DNA from: UBA12088 sp964568345
GTDB taxonomy: Bacteria > Patescibacteriota > Minisyncoccia > Phycocordibacterales > UBA12088
Direction: 5' to 3'
DNA: 30,211 nucleotides
NCBI GenBank assembly: GCA_964568345.1
Contig: CAZMPG010000013.1
Location: 1 to 30,211, forward strand
How positions within the stretch are numbered: position 1 is the first letter of the stretch; each line of letters starts with the position of its first letter. Position numbers and translations under genes: made by a program. Shown piece by piece: positions 14,493-23,607 of the stretch. The notes beneath the pieces were generated by a model. That model saw nothing but the letters and a program-made list of their open reading frames with translations. It was not told the origin of the DNA and did not search any database.

Positions 14493-16556
14493 CTACCTGA
14501 GTACTCGTACGTCAACCACCGCTACGCCATTTCGGGTAGCAAACACCGGGTTGCAGTCTACCTCGACGACCTCCGGGTGCTCGAGTGCGAGCGTTGCAAG
14601 CGAGGCGATGAGGTCGGCGAGTGCGTCGAGGTTGGCAGGCTCTCCGCCACGGGCCCCGGAGAGGAGCGGGAGACCTTTGATCTCGCCGATCTGCGCGAGC
14701 GCCTCTTCCTTCGACACCGGCGCGACGCGGAGCGCGGTGTCGCCAAGGATCTCGACAAAGACCCCGCCGAGGCCGAAGAGGATAACTGGCCCGAACGTTG
14801 CGTCCCGCTTCATGCCGATGATGCACTCGACGCCGTGCTCCATGCGCTGGACAAGCATGCCGTCAAGAGCTACGCCTGGGGCGTGCTCGTGTACGTACGC
14901 GGTAATGCGATCCCACGCTGCGGCGAGGCTGGTAGCATCGGTGCAGTGGAGCTCGACCGCGTGAAGGTCACTCTTGTGGACGAGCTCGGCGGAGATCGCC
15001 TTGATCGCGTACGGCCCGCTCCCGAGCCGTGTGCATGCCTGCTCGAGCTCGCTGTGCGCTCGTACGAACTCGCCCGTGAGCGGCAGGTGGTACGTTGCCA
15101 GAAGCTCGCGCATCTCGGTAAACGGCATCATGGTGAGTGTGTCGTGCGTTTCTTTCCCCCTTCCCCCTCCCTCTTCTCTCTCGTCCATCTCTTTCCTCTT
15201 TCCTCTTTCCTCTTTCCTCTCATCCATCCCCATCGCCCCCAGTGCCGCCACCGCATCCGACGGCACGTCGAAGCTCGTCATACCCTGGGCGCGCAGCGCT
15301 GCTCGCCCAGGCTCCACAGCCGCGCCGCCCATGAGGATCGGCACGAGCGGCTTCTGAGCACGGTGGCGGAGTAGTACCTCGGCGATGCCCGCGGGGTCGG
15401 TCATCATCTGGGGGGTCACGAGGGTGAGGATAGCGTCCACATCGGGGAGTGTCGCGAGTACCGACAGGCACCCATCGTACCGGTCTGGCCCAGCGTCCCC
15501 AATGACATCTATCGGATTCCCGACCGCTGCCATGGGGGGGAGCGCTGTGCGGAGGAGGTCTTTCGTGGTGTCCGAGAACGTCGCGAGCGACAGGGTGGGG
15601 GAGAGGTCAATGAGGTCGGCGGTATTGACTGACGGCCCGCCGCCATTCGTGAGCACCGCGAGGCGGGGGTGTGGAGCGGTGATGCCGAGCGAGAAGAGCT
15701 TCGCGAGCGAGAAGAAGTCGCGCGTCGAATCCACCGCTATTGCACCGGCTTGGCGGAGCGCAGTAGCGAACACAGCGTCTGACGGCGCGAGCGAGCCGGT
15801 GTGGCTCGCGACTGCTCGAGCGCCGCGGCTGCTCCGCCCTGCGCGGAGGACGGCAAGGGGTTTCCGCGCGGTGAGGCGGGTCACCACGTCGCGGAAGCGC
15901 GCGCCGTCAGCGACGTGCTCGAGGTAGAGGAGCACCGCATTCGTCGCCTCGTCGGTGATGAGGTACTCGAGGAATGCAAGCTCATCCTGTGCCGCTTCAT
16001 TGCCGAGCGAGATGAACTTCGAGAAGCCGACACCTTCGCGGGTTGCCCAGTCGAGGAGCGCGGTGCCGAGCGCGCCCGATTGTGAGACGAAAGCGATGCT
16101 GCCCTGTTGGGGTGCGCCGACCGCAAACGTTGCATTCCACGCGTGGTGTGTGTCAATGACGCCGAGACAATTTGGCCCAAGGAGCGTCATGCCCTGCGCC
16201 GTAGCGATAGCGGCAACTTCCGCTTCGAGCGCGGCACCCGCCTCCCCCTCCTCCTTGAACCCAGCGGAGATGACGATCGCCTGCGTGATACCCTTCCGGC
16301 CACACTCGGTGAGGACCGCGGGCACTGCGCTCGCGCGCACCGCGATGACCGCGAGGTCAATGGTGTCCGGCACCAAGAGGACCGAGGCGTGGGTCACCTG
16401 GCCGAGCACCTCCGCTTCGGCGAGGCTTATGGGGTACACCGCGCGTGGTGCGCCGGCGAGGATGTTCTTCATGAGCGCGTAGCCGACCTTGTGGGGGTCG
16501 TTCGTCGCACCGATCACGGCAACCGAGCGCGGGTTGAAGAGCGTATCGAGTTGCAT
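14493..16556 (-). CDS. acyl-CoA synthetase (ADP-forming), alpha-beta fusion
   Basis: 687 residues. It starts with a CoA-binding Rossmann domain (SVAVIGATNDPHKVGYALM), followed by ligase domains with ASHTGSLA (about residue 251), which holds the His that is phosphorylated during the reaction. The C-terminal part (about 480-687) is an ATP-grasp domain with ELVHKSDLHAV. The enzyme turns acetyl-CoA or another acyl-CoA, ADP and phosphate into acid, CoA and ATP. The halves are joined by a Lys/Glu/Gly/Arg linker (about 441-470) encoded by a repetitive purine tract. It starts at 16556, where TACAAT lies 6 nt upstream. It is on the same strand as the 2-oxoacid oxidoreductase that could supply its substrate. 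Confidence 0.93.
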   Translation of the reverse strand: MQLDTLFNPRSVAVIGATNDPHKVGYALMKNILAGAPRAVYPISLAEAEVLGQVTHASVLLVPDTIDLAVIAVRASAVPAVLTECGRKGITQAIVISAGFKEEGEAGAALEAEVAAIATAQGMTLLGPNCLGVIDTHHAWNATFAVGAPQQGSIAFVSQSGALGTALLDWATREGVGFSKFISLGNEAAQDELAFLEYLITDEATNAVLLYLEHVADGARFRDVVTRLTARKPLAVLRAGRSSRGARAVASHTGSLAPSDAVFATALRQAGAIAVDSTRDFFSLAKLFSLGITAPHPRLAVLTNGGGPSVNTADLIDLSPTLSLATFSDTTKDLLRTALPPMAAVGNPIDVIGDAGPDRYDGCLSVLATLPDVDAILTLVTPQMMTDPAGIAEVLLRHRAQKPLVPILMGGAAVEPGRAALRAQGMTSFDVPSDAVAALGAMGMDERKEERGKRKEMDEREEGGGRGKETHDTLTMMPFTEMRELLATYHLPLTGEFVRAHSELEQACTRLGSGPYAIKAISAELVHKSDLHAVELHCTDATSLAAAWDRITAYVHEHAPGVALDGMLVQRMEHGVECIIGMKRDATFGPVILFGLGGVFVEILGDTALRVAPVSKEEALAQIGEIKGLPLLSGARGGEPANLDALADLIASLATLALEHPEVVEVDCNPVFATRNGVAVVDVRVLR
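15192..15219. repeat. heptanucleotide tandem repeat inside the synthetase gene
   Basis: Four exact copies of TTTCCTC on the plus strand (GAGGAAA in the mRNA) within a longer polypurine mRNA stretch (about 15150-15236). They encode the linker between the alpha and beta parts. Because 7 is not a multiple of 3, gain or loss of one unit would shift the frame between the two halves. Confidence 0.85.
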
Positions 16557-16562
16557 GGCGCT

Positions 16563-16568
16563 ATTGTA
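16563..16568 (-). promoter_or_regulatory. -10 box of the acyl-CoA synthetase gene
   Basis: On the minus strand TACAAT ends 6 nt before the ATG at 16556, which implies a leaderless message. Confidence 0.65.
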
Positions 16569-16674
16569 GCGTGGATACGGGAGCGGAGCCAGCTCGAGCC
16601 CGGTAACCATTCGCCATCCCCTGCATGCACACCCCGCTCTTGGCAGATCTCGTCGTCTTTGCTAGCCCCGCCTG

Positions 16675-16714
16675 CTGCGGGCTCACCCCGCCTACGGGCG
16701 GGGTGAGCCCGCAG
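16675..16714. terminator. perfect 18-bp hairpin with TACG loop
   Basis: Arms 16675-16692 and 16697-16714 pair without a mismatch around a C(TACG)G loop, a member of the very stable UNCG tetraloop class. It lies between the korB-like gene and the acyl-CoA synthetase gene. No T-run follows on either strand, so termination is possible but not proven. It may instead be a dispersed intergenic repeat. The next 40 bp (GGATCGCTTCGCTCGC and neighbours) fold into further short hairpins. Confidence 0.5.
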
Positions 16715-16857
16715 ATGAAGCAAATCGCGTCTGGATCGCTTCGCTCGCGCTCGCGATGATGCAGTCAAACGATTGCGCGAGCGTGGTGATACTTGGGACA
16801 GTTGAATAGTTACTGAGCCCAGTGCATACGAAGCGTATGTGCTGAAATCTGAAAACA

Positions 16858-17640
16858 CTACGCTTTTGCCACAAAGCTGCTCTCAAACGTCGGCCGCTCG
16901 ACCTCATAGAAGATGCCGAGGGGGACACGCGTATCGCTCGCAGAGCGGACGACACGGAATGCGTCGTCGAGGCTGGTGCGGTCGTGGGAGACATCGAGCC
17001 ATGAGACACGCTCTCGGTAGTACTCGCGGGTGTCGAAAAAGGTGATGCAGGGCTGGATGATATCCACGAATGCGAAGCCCTTGTGGCGTATCGCCGCCTG
17101 CATGATCTCTTTCGTCTTGGTGATGTCGGAGGCTATGGTGCGGGCGACGAAGGTGGCGCCGGTCGCGAGCATGATGAGCGCTGGGTTCATTGGCTCGTCG
17201 GGTGAGCCGTCGGGCGTCGTGCCTCCCCGAAAGCCCTTTGGGCTCGTCGCGGTCGCCTGGCCGGTTGTGAGCGCAAAGACCTGGTTGTTGTGGAGGAAGA
17301 GAGCAATGTCGGTGTTGCGGCGCGCGGCGTGGGTGATGTGGTTCATACCCTCTGAGAAGGAGTCGCCGTCGCCGGTGAAGCCAACGACCGTGAGCGAGGG
17401 GTTCGCGAGCTTGATGCCGGTCAGGGTCGGCACGATCCTTCCGTGGAGGCTGTTGAAGGTGTTCACCGCGAGGTAGTCGCTTATCTTGCCATGGCAGCCG
17501 ACCCCCGCCCCCGCGACGAGCGAGTGGAGGGGGAGCCCCTTTGCGACGAGCTCCTCGACCGCCGCACGGAATGCAACGAGGATCTGGCTGTTTGGGCAGC
17601 CGGGGCACCAGGTTACTTTTATGTCGGTGGCGAGAGACAT
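16858..17640 (-). CDS. 2-oxoacid:ferredoxin oxidoreductase, beta subunit
   Basis: 260 residues, the thiamine-diphosphate subunit. WCPGCPNSQI (C12, C15) and a later Cys in GVGCHGK are typical cluster ligands of this family. GDG (90-92) and NN (118-119) form the TPP-binding motif GDG-(about 25)-NN. With the alpha/gamma subunit upstream it would oxidise a 2-oxoacid and CoA to acyl-CoA and CO2 while reducing ferredoxin. The ATG at 17640 is chosen because the frame upstream lies in the alpha gene and a pyrimidine-rich spacer. The substrate (pyruvate, 2-oxoglutarate or branched 2-oxoacid) cannot be fixed by eye. No separate ferredoxin-like delta subunit is nearby. Confidence 0.9.
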   Translation of the reverse strand: MSLATDIKVTWCPGCPNSQILVAFRAAVEELVAKGLPLHSLVAGAGVGCHGKISDYLAVNTFNSLHGRIVPTLTGIKLANPSLTVVGFTGDGDSFSEGMNHITHAARRNTDIALFLHNNQVFALTTGQATATSPKGFRGGTTPDGSPDEPMNPALIMLATGATFVARTIASDITKTKEIMQAAIRHKGFAFVDIIQPCITFFDTREYYRERVSWLDVSHDRTSLDDAFRVVRSASDTRVPLGIFYEVERPTFESSFVAKA

Positions 17641-17683
17641 GGAGAGAAAAGAAAAAGTAAAAAGGGAAAAGAGCGGATCGTAC

Positions 17684-19372
17684 CTACAACAGCCGCGCGA
17701 CCTCCGCGGCAAGTTCGGCAGGGGTGAAAGGCTGCGCATCATACCGGAGGACCTTCTTGGTGATCTCGATCGATGTCTTTTCGCGGATGAGCGCAGCGAG
17801 CTGTGCGGTATGATTCGCCTCGACCACGACGACCGTACGCATCCCCTGAAGCTCGCGCGCGACACGGTCTGCATCAAAAGGCTCCATCCAGAGCACCTGC
17901 ACGAGCTTTACTGGTCGGTCGAGGTACTTCGCCGCCTCGAGCATTGCCCCCTTCGTGGAGCCCCAGAACACCACCGCGCTTTCCGCCGCCTGGTCGCCGT
18001 ACGTCTTTACGGTGGGGAACCAGCGGAAGTCTTCGTAGAGCCCGGCGTACTTGCGGAAGCGCTTGTCCTGCATGGTGCGTATCGTCCGCGGGTCCTCGGT
18101 CGCCTCACCGGCCTCGTTGTGCTCGTAGCTCGTCGCTTTCACCACGACGCCGGGTGTGCCGGGGAAGGCGAGTGGTGAGATGCCGTCGGCGGTCACCTTG
18201 TAGCGTAGGTACGTGCTGTCGAGGTGGTCGGCGTACTTACCGCGGTCGGGACCCTTGCTCGCTTCGTCGAGCACGACGTTCGCATAGCTCTCCGAGAGGT
18301 GCTTGTCGGAGAGGATGACCGCTGGTACCTGGTACTTCCACGCGAGGTTCAAGGCATCGGCGGCACACACGAAGCACTCTTCAACATCTCCCGGGGCGAT
18401 GACGATGCGAGGAAACTCGCCATGCCCCGCATGGAGCACAAACTGGAGATCGCCCTGCGAGGTGTGGGTCGCCACACCGGTCGCCGGTCCCATGCGCATC
18501 GAGACGAGAATGGCTATCGGGAGCTCAGCGACGCCGGCGAGCGCGAATGCCTCCTGCATGAGAGCGAAGCCGCCGTTTGCGGTGCCGACTGCGACGCGCG
18601 TGCCAGCGTAGCTCATCCCGAGCGCCATGTTGATGACCGCTATTTCGTCCTCGGGGTGCACCACCCGTAGCCCGCGCGTCTTTGCCGCTTTGGCGAGGAA
18701 CTGCAGGGTCGAGGTGGAGGGGGTCATCGGGTAGCCGACGTACGCTTCAAGGCCGGCGGCGAGGAGGCCGCGAGCGATCGCGCGGTTGCCGTCCACGACC
18801 TCGCCTACCGGCTGCCGCACGGGAATGTCCGCTCGCTCCTGGGGGTGGAGTGAGCGGAGGTGCTCGTAGCCGCGGCGTGCGAGCTCGGCGTTCTGCGCAG
18901 CGCCGACATTTGCGAACACCCGTGCCGCGAGCTCGGCAACGCGCTCGGGGGGGAGGCCGAGCGTGTAGCAGAACGCGCCGAAAGCGCTCGAGGTGCGAGC
19001 GACCTGCGGCGCGCCCGCCTCCTCGGCGAAGCGCTTCATGGGGAGAGGGGTGATCGGCAGGGTAAGGTCGCTGAGGTCAGGTAGGTACGCTTCCTCGACG
19101 AGCACAAGCGCACCCTCACTGAGTTCGTCGAGGTGGACGCGGACCGACTCCGCATTCACCGCAATGAGCACGTCGAGTGCGCGGTAGTCTGCCGCTACCG
19201 GTTCGTGTGCATACGACACGCGGGCGTAGTTGTGGCCGCCGCGAATGAGCGAGGGGTAGTCGAACGAGGAGAAAACAGAGAACCCAAGCCCGTGGAGGAG
19301 CTCGGTCATGTTGATCCCCGCTTCGCGGATGCCATCACCCGCTGCACCGCCGAGTGCCACCGTGCGCACCAT
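17684..19372 (-). CDS. 2-oxoacid:ferredoxin oxidoreductase, fused gamma-alpha subunit
   Basis: 562 residues. The N-terminal third is the gamma domain (TVALGGAAGDGIREAG and RGGHNYARV). The rest is the alpha part, starting with GYPMTPSTSTLQFLAKAA and running through GTANGGFALMQEAFALA to a C-terminal domain II. This gamma-alpha fusion with a separate beta subunit is the KorA/KorB layout. It starts at 19372, with TATACT 7 nt upstream. The beta gene follows after 43 bp. The promoter lies back to back with that of ftsH, 65 bp between the start codons. Confidence 0.92.
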   Translation of the reverse strand: MVRTVALGGAAGDGIREAGINMTELLHGLGFSVFSSFDYPSLIRGGHNYARVSYAHEPVAADYRALDVLIAVNAESVRVHLDELSEGALVLVEEAYLPDLSDLTLPITPLPMKRFAEEAGAPQVARTSSAFGAFCYTLGLPPERVAELAARVFANVGAAQNAELARRGYEHLRSLHPQERADIPVRQPVGEVVDGNRAIARGLLAAGLEAYVGYPMTPSTSTLQFLAKAAKTRGLRVVHPEDEIAVINMALGMSYAGTRVAVGTANGGFALMQEAFALAGVAELPIAILVSMRMGPATGVATHTSQGDLQFVLHAGHGEFPRIVIAPGDVEECFVCAADALNLAWKYQVPAVILSDKHLSESYANVVLDEASKGPDRGKYADHLDSTYLRYKVTADGISPLAFPGTPGVVVKATSYEHNEAGEATEDPRTIRTMQDKRFRKYAGLYEDFRWFPTVKTYGDQAAESAVVFWGSTKGAMLEAAKYLDRPVKLVQVLWMEPFDADRVARELQGMRTVVVVEANHTAQLAALIREKTSIEITKKVLRYDAQPFTPAELAAEVARLL

Positions 19373-19379
19373 ATACTTC

Positions 19380-19385
19380 AGTATA
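19380..19385 (-). promoter_or_regulatory. -10 box of the oxidoreductase genes
   Basis: TATACT on the minus strand, 7 nt before the ATG at 19372, which implies a leaderless message. Confidence 0.65.
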
Positions 19386-19423
19386 GGGTGGTGCGGCACC
19401 CTAGAGCCAGGGGATAAGTGTGC

Positions 19424-19429
19424 TATACT
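19424..19429 (+). promoter_or_regulatory. -10 box of ftsH
   Basis: TATACT, 8 nt before the ATG at 19438. It also argues against an in-frame ATG at 19420, which lies before the expected transcript start. Confidence 0.65.
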
Positions 19430-19437
19430 CTCCCGAT

Positions 19438-21375
19438 ATGGAACAAGGTGTCCCCAAGGACGGACGTCGTCCGTCCAGCAACGAGAAGCAGCAGCTCGAC
19501 CCCGGTAAGCGGCTGTGGTTCAACATGCTCGTCGCACTCCTCGTGCTCTTCCTCCTCACTGGTCTCTTCTCACTCATGACCGGCCAGGCCGGGAAGCCGG
19601 AGGAGCGCACGCTCTCGGAGGTTGCGGCGGACATCGTGCAGGCGAAGGTCGCGGAGATCAAGGTCGAGGGCGATGCACTCACCGTCGTGTACAAGCCGGA
19701 GGGGGATGCGGCCGCCGTCGAGCGGGTCTCGAAGAAAGAGCCTGGCACCGCGCTCACCGATTCGCTCGCCAACTACGGCGTGTCGGGAGAGGCGCTCCGC
19801 GCGGTCAAGATAATGACCGTCGATGAGAATGGTGTACGGTTTTGGTTCCTCACCCTCGCGCCCTTCATCTTCCCCCTCATCCTCGTCGTGCTCCTCCTCT
19901 GGTTCCTCATGCGCCAGGTGAAGGGGGCGGGGATGCAGGCCTTCACCTTCGGGCAGAGCAAAGCGCGCGTCATTGATCCCGCCGATAAGGGGCAGCGCAT
20001 TACCTTCAAGGACGTTGCGGGGGCGAAGGAGGCGAAGGAGGAGCTCACGGAGATTGTGGACTTCCTCAAGAATCCCAAGAAGTTCATCGACATCGGCGCG
20101 CGGATCCCGAAAGGCGTGCTCCTCATGGGGGCACCCGGTACGGGGAAGACCCTCCTCGCGCGCGCGGTCTCTGGCGAGGCGAATGTCCCCTTCTTCACGA
20201 TATCCGGCTCCGAGTTCGTTGAGCTCTTCGTAGGCGTGGGGGCAAGCCGCGTCCGCGACCTCTTCAAGATGGCGAAGAAAGCCGCCCCCGCCATCATCTT
20301 TATAGATGAGATAGACGCGGTGGGGCGGGTGCGCGGCACCGGCATCGGCGGCGGCAATGATGAGCGCGAGCAGACCCTAAATCAGATCCTCGTCGAGATG
20401 GACGGCTTCGAGCCGAATGAGAAGCTCATCATCATGGCGGCGACGAACCGTCCCGACGTGCTCGATCCCGCGCTCCTCCGGCCCGGGCGCTTCGATCGTC
20501 GGGTCACCATCGACCTCCCCGACCGTGATGATCGCGAGGCTATCCTCGGCGTCCACGCGCGCAAGAAGCCGCTCGGTGAGGACGTGAACCTCCGCACGAT
20601 AGCGGAGCGCACCATCGGCTTCTCCGGCGCTGACCTCCAAAACCTCATGAACGAGGCAGCTATCCTCGCCGCGCGGGAGAACCGGAAGAAGATCACCCAG
20701 TACGACCTCATCCGCTCCATCGAAAAGGTGATGCTCGGCCCCGAGCGCAAGAGCCACGTCTTGAACGCGCGCGAGAAAGAGATCACCGCGTACCACGAAG
20801 CGGGCCACGCGCTCGTCGGTTCGGTCCTACCGTACTCCGACCCAGTCCACAAGATTTCCATCATTTCACGTGGGCGCGCCGCGGGCTACACGCTCACCCT
20901 CCCCTTCGAGGATAAGCGGATGCAGAGCAAGCGACAGTTCCTCGACGACATTGCGAAGAGCCTCGGTGGGTACGTCGCCGAGGAGCTTGTCTTTAGCGAT
21001 CTCACGACCGGTGCGTCGAACGACCTCCAGGTTTTGACAGCGCTCGCGCGGAATATGGTCGCGCGGTGGGGTATGAGCGACACGATTGGTCCCCTGGCAC
21101 TCGATTCCGACGGCGGGCGGACCATGTTTGGGATGGGGCTCGGTGAGCGTGAGTACTCCGAGAAGGTTGCCGCGGAGATCGACGCGGAGGTAAACCGTAT
21201 CGTCCGCGACGCGTACGCGCGGGCGAAGGAAGTGCTGGTAGCGCACCGTAAGGCGCTCGATGCGGTGGCGAAGAAGCTTGTTGAGGTAGAGACATTGGAG
21301 CGCGAGGATTTTGAGAAGCTCCTTATCCTCCACGGCATTGAGCCGAAGAAGGGCGAGAGCGACGAAGCAGCGTAG
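19438..21375 (+). CDS. ftsH: ATP-dependent zinc metalloprotease FtsH
   Basis: 645 residues, normal for FtsH. Two membrane helices (about residues 27-48 and 130-152) enclose an external domain. The AAA ATPase follows, with Walker A GAPGTGKT (about 231-238), Walker B IIFIDEIDAV and the second region of homology ending in RPGRFDRR. The protease domain has the zinc motif HEAGH (about 453). The enzyme forms a hexamer in the cytoplasmic membrane that pulls out and degrades membrane and soluble proteins. It is monocistronic as far as can be seen. A perfect 15-bp hairpin lies 48 bp past its stop. Confidence 0.97.
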   Translation: MEQGVPKDGRRPSSNEKQQLDPGKRLWFNMLVALLVLFLLTGLFSLMTGQAGKPEERTLSEVAADIVQAKVAEIKVEGDALTVVYKPEGDAAAVERVSKKEPGTALTDSLANYGVSGEALRAVKIMTVDENGVRFWFLTLAPFIFPLILVVLLLWFLMRQVKGAGMQAFTFGQSKARVIDPADKGQRITFKDVAGAKEAKEELTEIVDFLKNPKKFIDIGARIPKGVLLMGAPGTGKTLLARAVSGEANVPFFTISGSEFVELFVGVGASRVRDLFKMAKKAAPAIIFIDEIDAVGRVRGTGIGGGNDEREQTLNQILVEMDGFEPNEKLIIMAATNRPDVLDPALLRPGRFDRRVTIDLPDRDDREAILGVHARKKPLGEDVNLRTIAERTIGFSGADLQNLMNEAAILAARENRKKITQYDLIRSIEKVMLGPERKSHVLNAREKEITAYHEAGHALVGSVLPYSDPVHKISIISRGRAAGYTLTLPFEDKRMQSKRQFLDDIAKSLGGYVAEELVFSDLTTGASNDLQVLTALARNMVARWGMSDTIGPLALDSDGGRTMFGMGLGEREYSEKVAAEIDAEVNRIVRDAYARAKEVLVAHRKALDAVAKKLVEVETLEREDFEKLLILHGIEPKKGESDEAA

Positions 21376-21422
21376 CAGGGCTCACCAGCAACGCGTGTTT
21401 CGCTCCCCCGTCCCTGTATCCC

Positions 21423-21457
21423 CGAACCCCGTATACGATATCCGTATACGGGGTTCG
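21423..21457. repeat. 15-bp perfect hairpin in a GTATACGGGG-rich spacer
   Basis: Arms 21423-21437 and 21443-21457 pair exactly around ATATC. CGTATACGGG occurs again just downstream (21456-21465), followed by ACACGGGGACACGGG, so alternative pairings with CCCTGTATCCCCG upstream are possible. No T-run follows. It may be a terminator for ftsH or a dispersed palindromic repeat. Confidence 0.55.
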
Positions 21458-21563
21458 TATACGGGACACGGGGACACGGGTTCGGGTACGCTATACACAG
21501 GTAGCCTGGGTGGTCTTTGGTACATCGTGCTAGACTCGATGCATACCATAACCACATACACGT

Positions 21564-23588
21564 ATGGGCAATCGGGGAAACGTTGCGCTCGTGCTCCTCA
21601 TGGGGCTTTTTGTCATGCCAGGTGGTTTTGCGCTCGCGCACACGCGCGGGGGAGAGGGGGAAGCGCTCGCTGCGCGTGAGGTGGCGCAGTACGAACGCGA
21701 AGTGACACACCTCGAGGGGGTACTCGAGCGCCTTCGCGAACGGATCGAGGAAAGGCTCAATAAGCATCGAGAGCGGCTCTGTGAGCGGTTAGTGCGCCTC
21801 AAGGAGCGGTACCCCGGGGTGACGCTCCCGCCCTACTGTGCGGAGACACCCCCGCCGGTAGCACCAGGGCTCACCTTCACCGCGTCCCCGACCCAGCTTA
21901 TCGCGGGAGCAACGAGCACCCTCATGTGGGCGACGACGCATGCGGCAAGCTGCCTCGCGAGCGGTGGCTGGTCGGGGAGCAGGGCGACAAGTGGGTCGCT
22001 CGTGGTTGCTCCTGCCGCAACGACGACGTACACGCTCGCCTGTAGTGGCGCCGGAGGCACCACGACTGGAAGCGTCACCGTAGGAGTCACCAGCGCACCC
22101 TCGCCCATGTCACCGACAGTTGACCTCACCGCGACACTGACGAGTATCCTACAGGGCTCTTCGACCGAGCTTGCCTGGACCAGTACGCATGCGACGACGT
22201 GTGTCGCATCGGATGGCTGGTTCGGCGCTCGTGCGACGTCGGGCCTCGAGCTCGTGGCGCCTTCCGCAACGACGACGTACACCCTGACGTGCGGCAACGG
22301 TTCCGCGAGTTCAACCGATTCGGTCACCGTGTACGTGGCGATCCCTGTGTCCGTGCCCCAGCCAACCGTAGATCTCTCTGCGGCGAGCACGACCCTCCCG
22401 GAGGGAGCATCAACAAGCCTCGCGTGGACGACGACGGATGCGAGCACCTGCCTTGCATCAGACGGCTGGAATGGTGCGCGAGCGACATCGGGCAGCGAGG
22501 TAGTGAGCCCCACAGCCACCACGACCTACGTGCTCACCTGCGGCAATGGGTTGGCGACCTCGAGCGATTCCGTGACCATCAACGTGCTCCCCGCTGCCGT
22601 GCCAGCTCCCACGGTTGACCTCTCGACCGCAAGCACGACCCTCATGCAGGGAGCAACGACAACGCTCACCTGGACGAGCACGAACGCGACCGCGTGCGTC
22701 GCATCGGACGGTTGGAGCGGCGCACGCGCCACCTCCGGCAGCGAGGTGGTGAGCCCCTCGGCGACGACGACGTACATCCTTTCTTGTGGCAATGGTTTCG
22801 CAAGCTCGAGTGACTCGGCCACCGTGTACGTGACCCTCCCGGCACCGATTCCGCAGCCCTCAATCGATCTCTCCGCCGTAAGCACGACCCTCGTGCAGGG
22901 GGCGTCAACAACACTCGCTTGGACCACAACCAATGCGGACACCTGCTCCGCAAGCGGCGGTTGGTCTGGGCTACGGGCGGTGTCTGGCAGCGAGGTGGTG
23001 AGTCCAAGTGCCACGACCACGTATACCCTCACGTGCGGCAATGGGTTAGCCACATCAAGCGACTCGGTTACGGTACAGGTGAGCGTGCCGTATGGCGTTG
23101 ATGGTGTAGTTTTGAGTGAGGTCGTCGCTGACCCCGCAGGTACCGATACGGATCGTGAATGGGTCGAGATATACAATGGCACGGGAGCCTCTGTAGATCT
23201 TAACGGCTGGAAAATAGCAGAACCGAGTGCGACAGATACGCTCGCGACCTCCTCCACAGTGCTGCAAAGTCACGGCTTTGCCGTCGTGGTATCGAGCTCG
23301 ACGGTTGCCAGTGAACTCGCCCTTCCTGGAGGTACAGTTGTGCTCGTGATCAGTGGATTAATCGGCGATGGACTTACGAACACCGGGGACGGCCTTATGC
23401 TGCTCAATGCGGCAAGCACAACGGTGGATGCGGTGAGTTGGGGGACTAACATCGAGGCGTTCGACCCAGCAGCGCCCGCTGCGGGGAGCGGCCAGTCACT
23501 TTCGCGCCACCTCGGCATGCCCGATACCAGCACTGCCGCTGACTGGTTCGTTACCAGCACGACCACACCGGGAACAGCATCGCTCTGA
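21564..23588 (+). CDS. secreted protein with five Ig-like repeats and a C-terminal lamin-tail domain
   Basis: 674 residues: a signal peptide (NVALVLLMGLFVMPGGFALA), a charged coiled coil (about 35-90), then five tandem Ig-like repeats of about 82 residues (from about 103 to 513). Each repeat has one Cys before a Gly-Trp pair and a second in a TCGNG-like turn, suggesting an internal disulfide. The C-terminus (about 514-674) is a lamin-tail domain (VVLSEVVADPAGTDTDREWV, then NLNGW-like VDLNGWKIAEP), common in secreted bacterial proteins. It is likely a cell-surface or attachment protein. A strong terminator follows at 23608. The nearest -10-like box (TAGACT) gives a leader of about 20 nt, unlike the leaderless genes nearby. 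Confidence 0.88.
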   Translation: MGNRGNVALVLLMGLFVMPGGFALAHTRGGEGEALAAREVAQYEREVTHLEGVLERLRERIEERLNKHRERLCERLVRLKERYPGVTLPPYCAETPPPVAPGLTFTASPTQLIAGATSTLMWATTHAASCLASGGWSGSRATSGSLVVAPAATTTYTLACSGAGGTTTGSVTVGVTSAPSPMSPTVDLTATLTSILQGSSTELAWTSTHATTCVASDGWFGARATSGLELVAPSATTTYTLTCGNGSASSTDSVTVYVAIPVSVPQPTVDLSAASTTLPEGASTSLAWTTTDASTCLASDGWNGARATSGSEVVSPTATTTYVLTCGNGLATSSDSVTINVLPAAVPAPTVDLSTASTTLMQGATTTLTWTSTNATACVASDGWSGARATSGSEVVSPSATTTYILSCGNGFASSSDSATVYVTLPAPIPQPSIDLSAVSTTLVQGASTTLAWTTTNADTCSASGGWSGLRAVSGSEVVSPSATTTYTLTCGNGLATSSDSVTVQVSVPYGVDGVVLSEVVADPAGTDTDREWVEIYNGTGASVDLNGWKIAEPSATDTLATSSTVLQSHGFAVVVSSSTVASELALPGGTVVLVISGLIGDGLTNTGDGLMLLNAASTTVDAVSWGTNIEAFDPAAPAAGSGQSLSRHLGMPDTSTAADWFVTSTTTPGTASL

Positions 23589-23607
23589 TTGCCCTTGCGG
23601 TACATCA

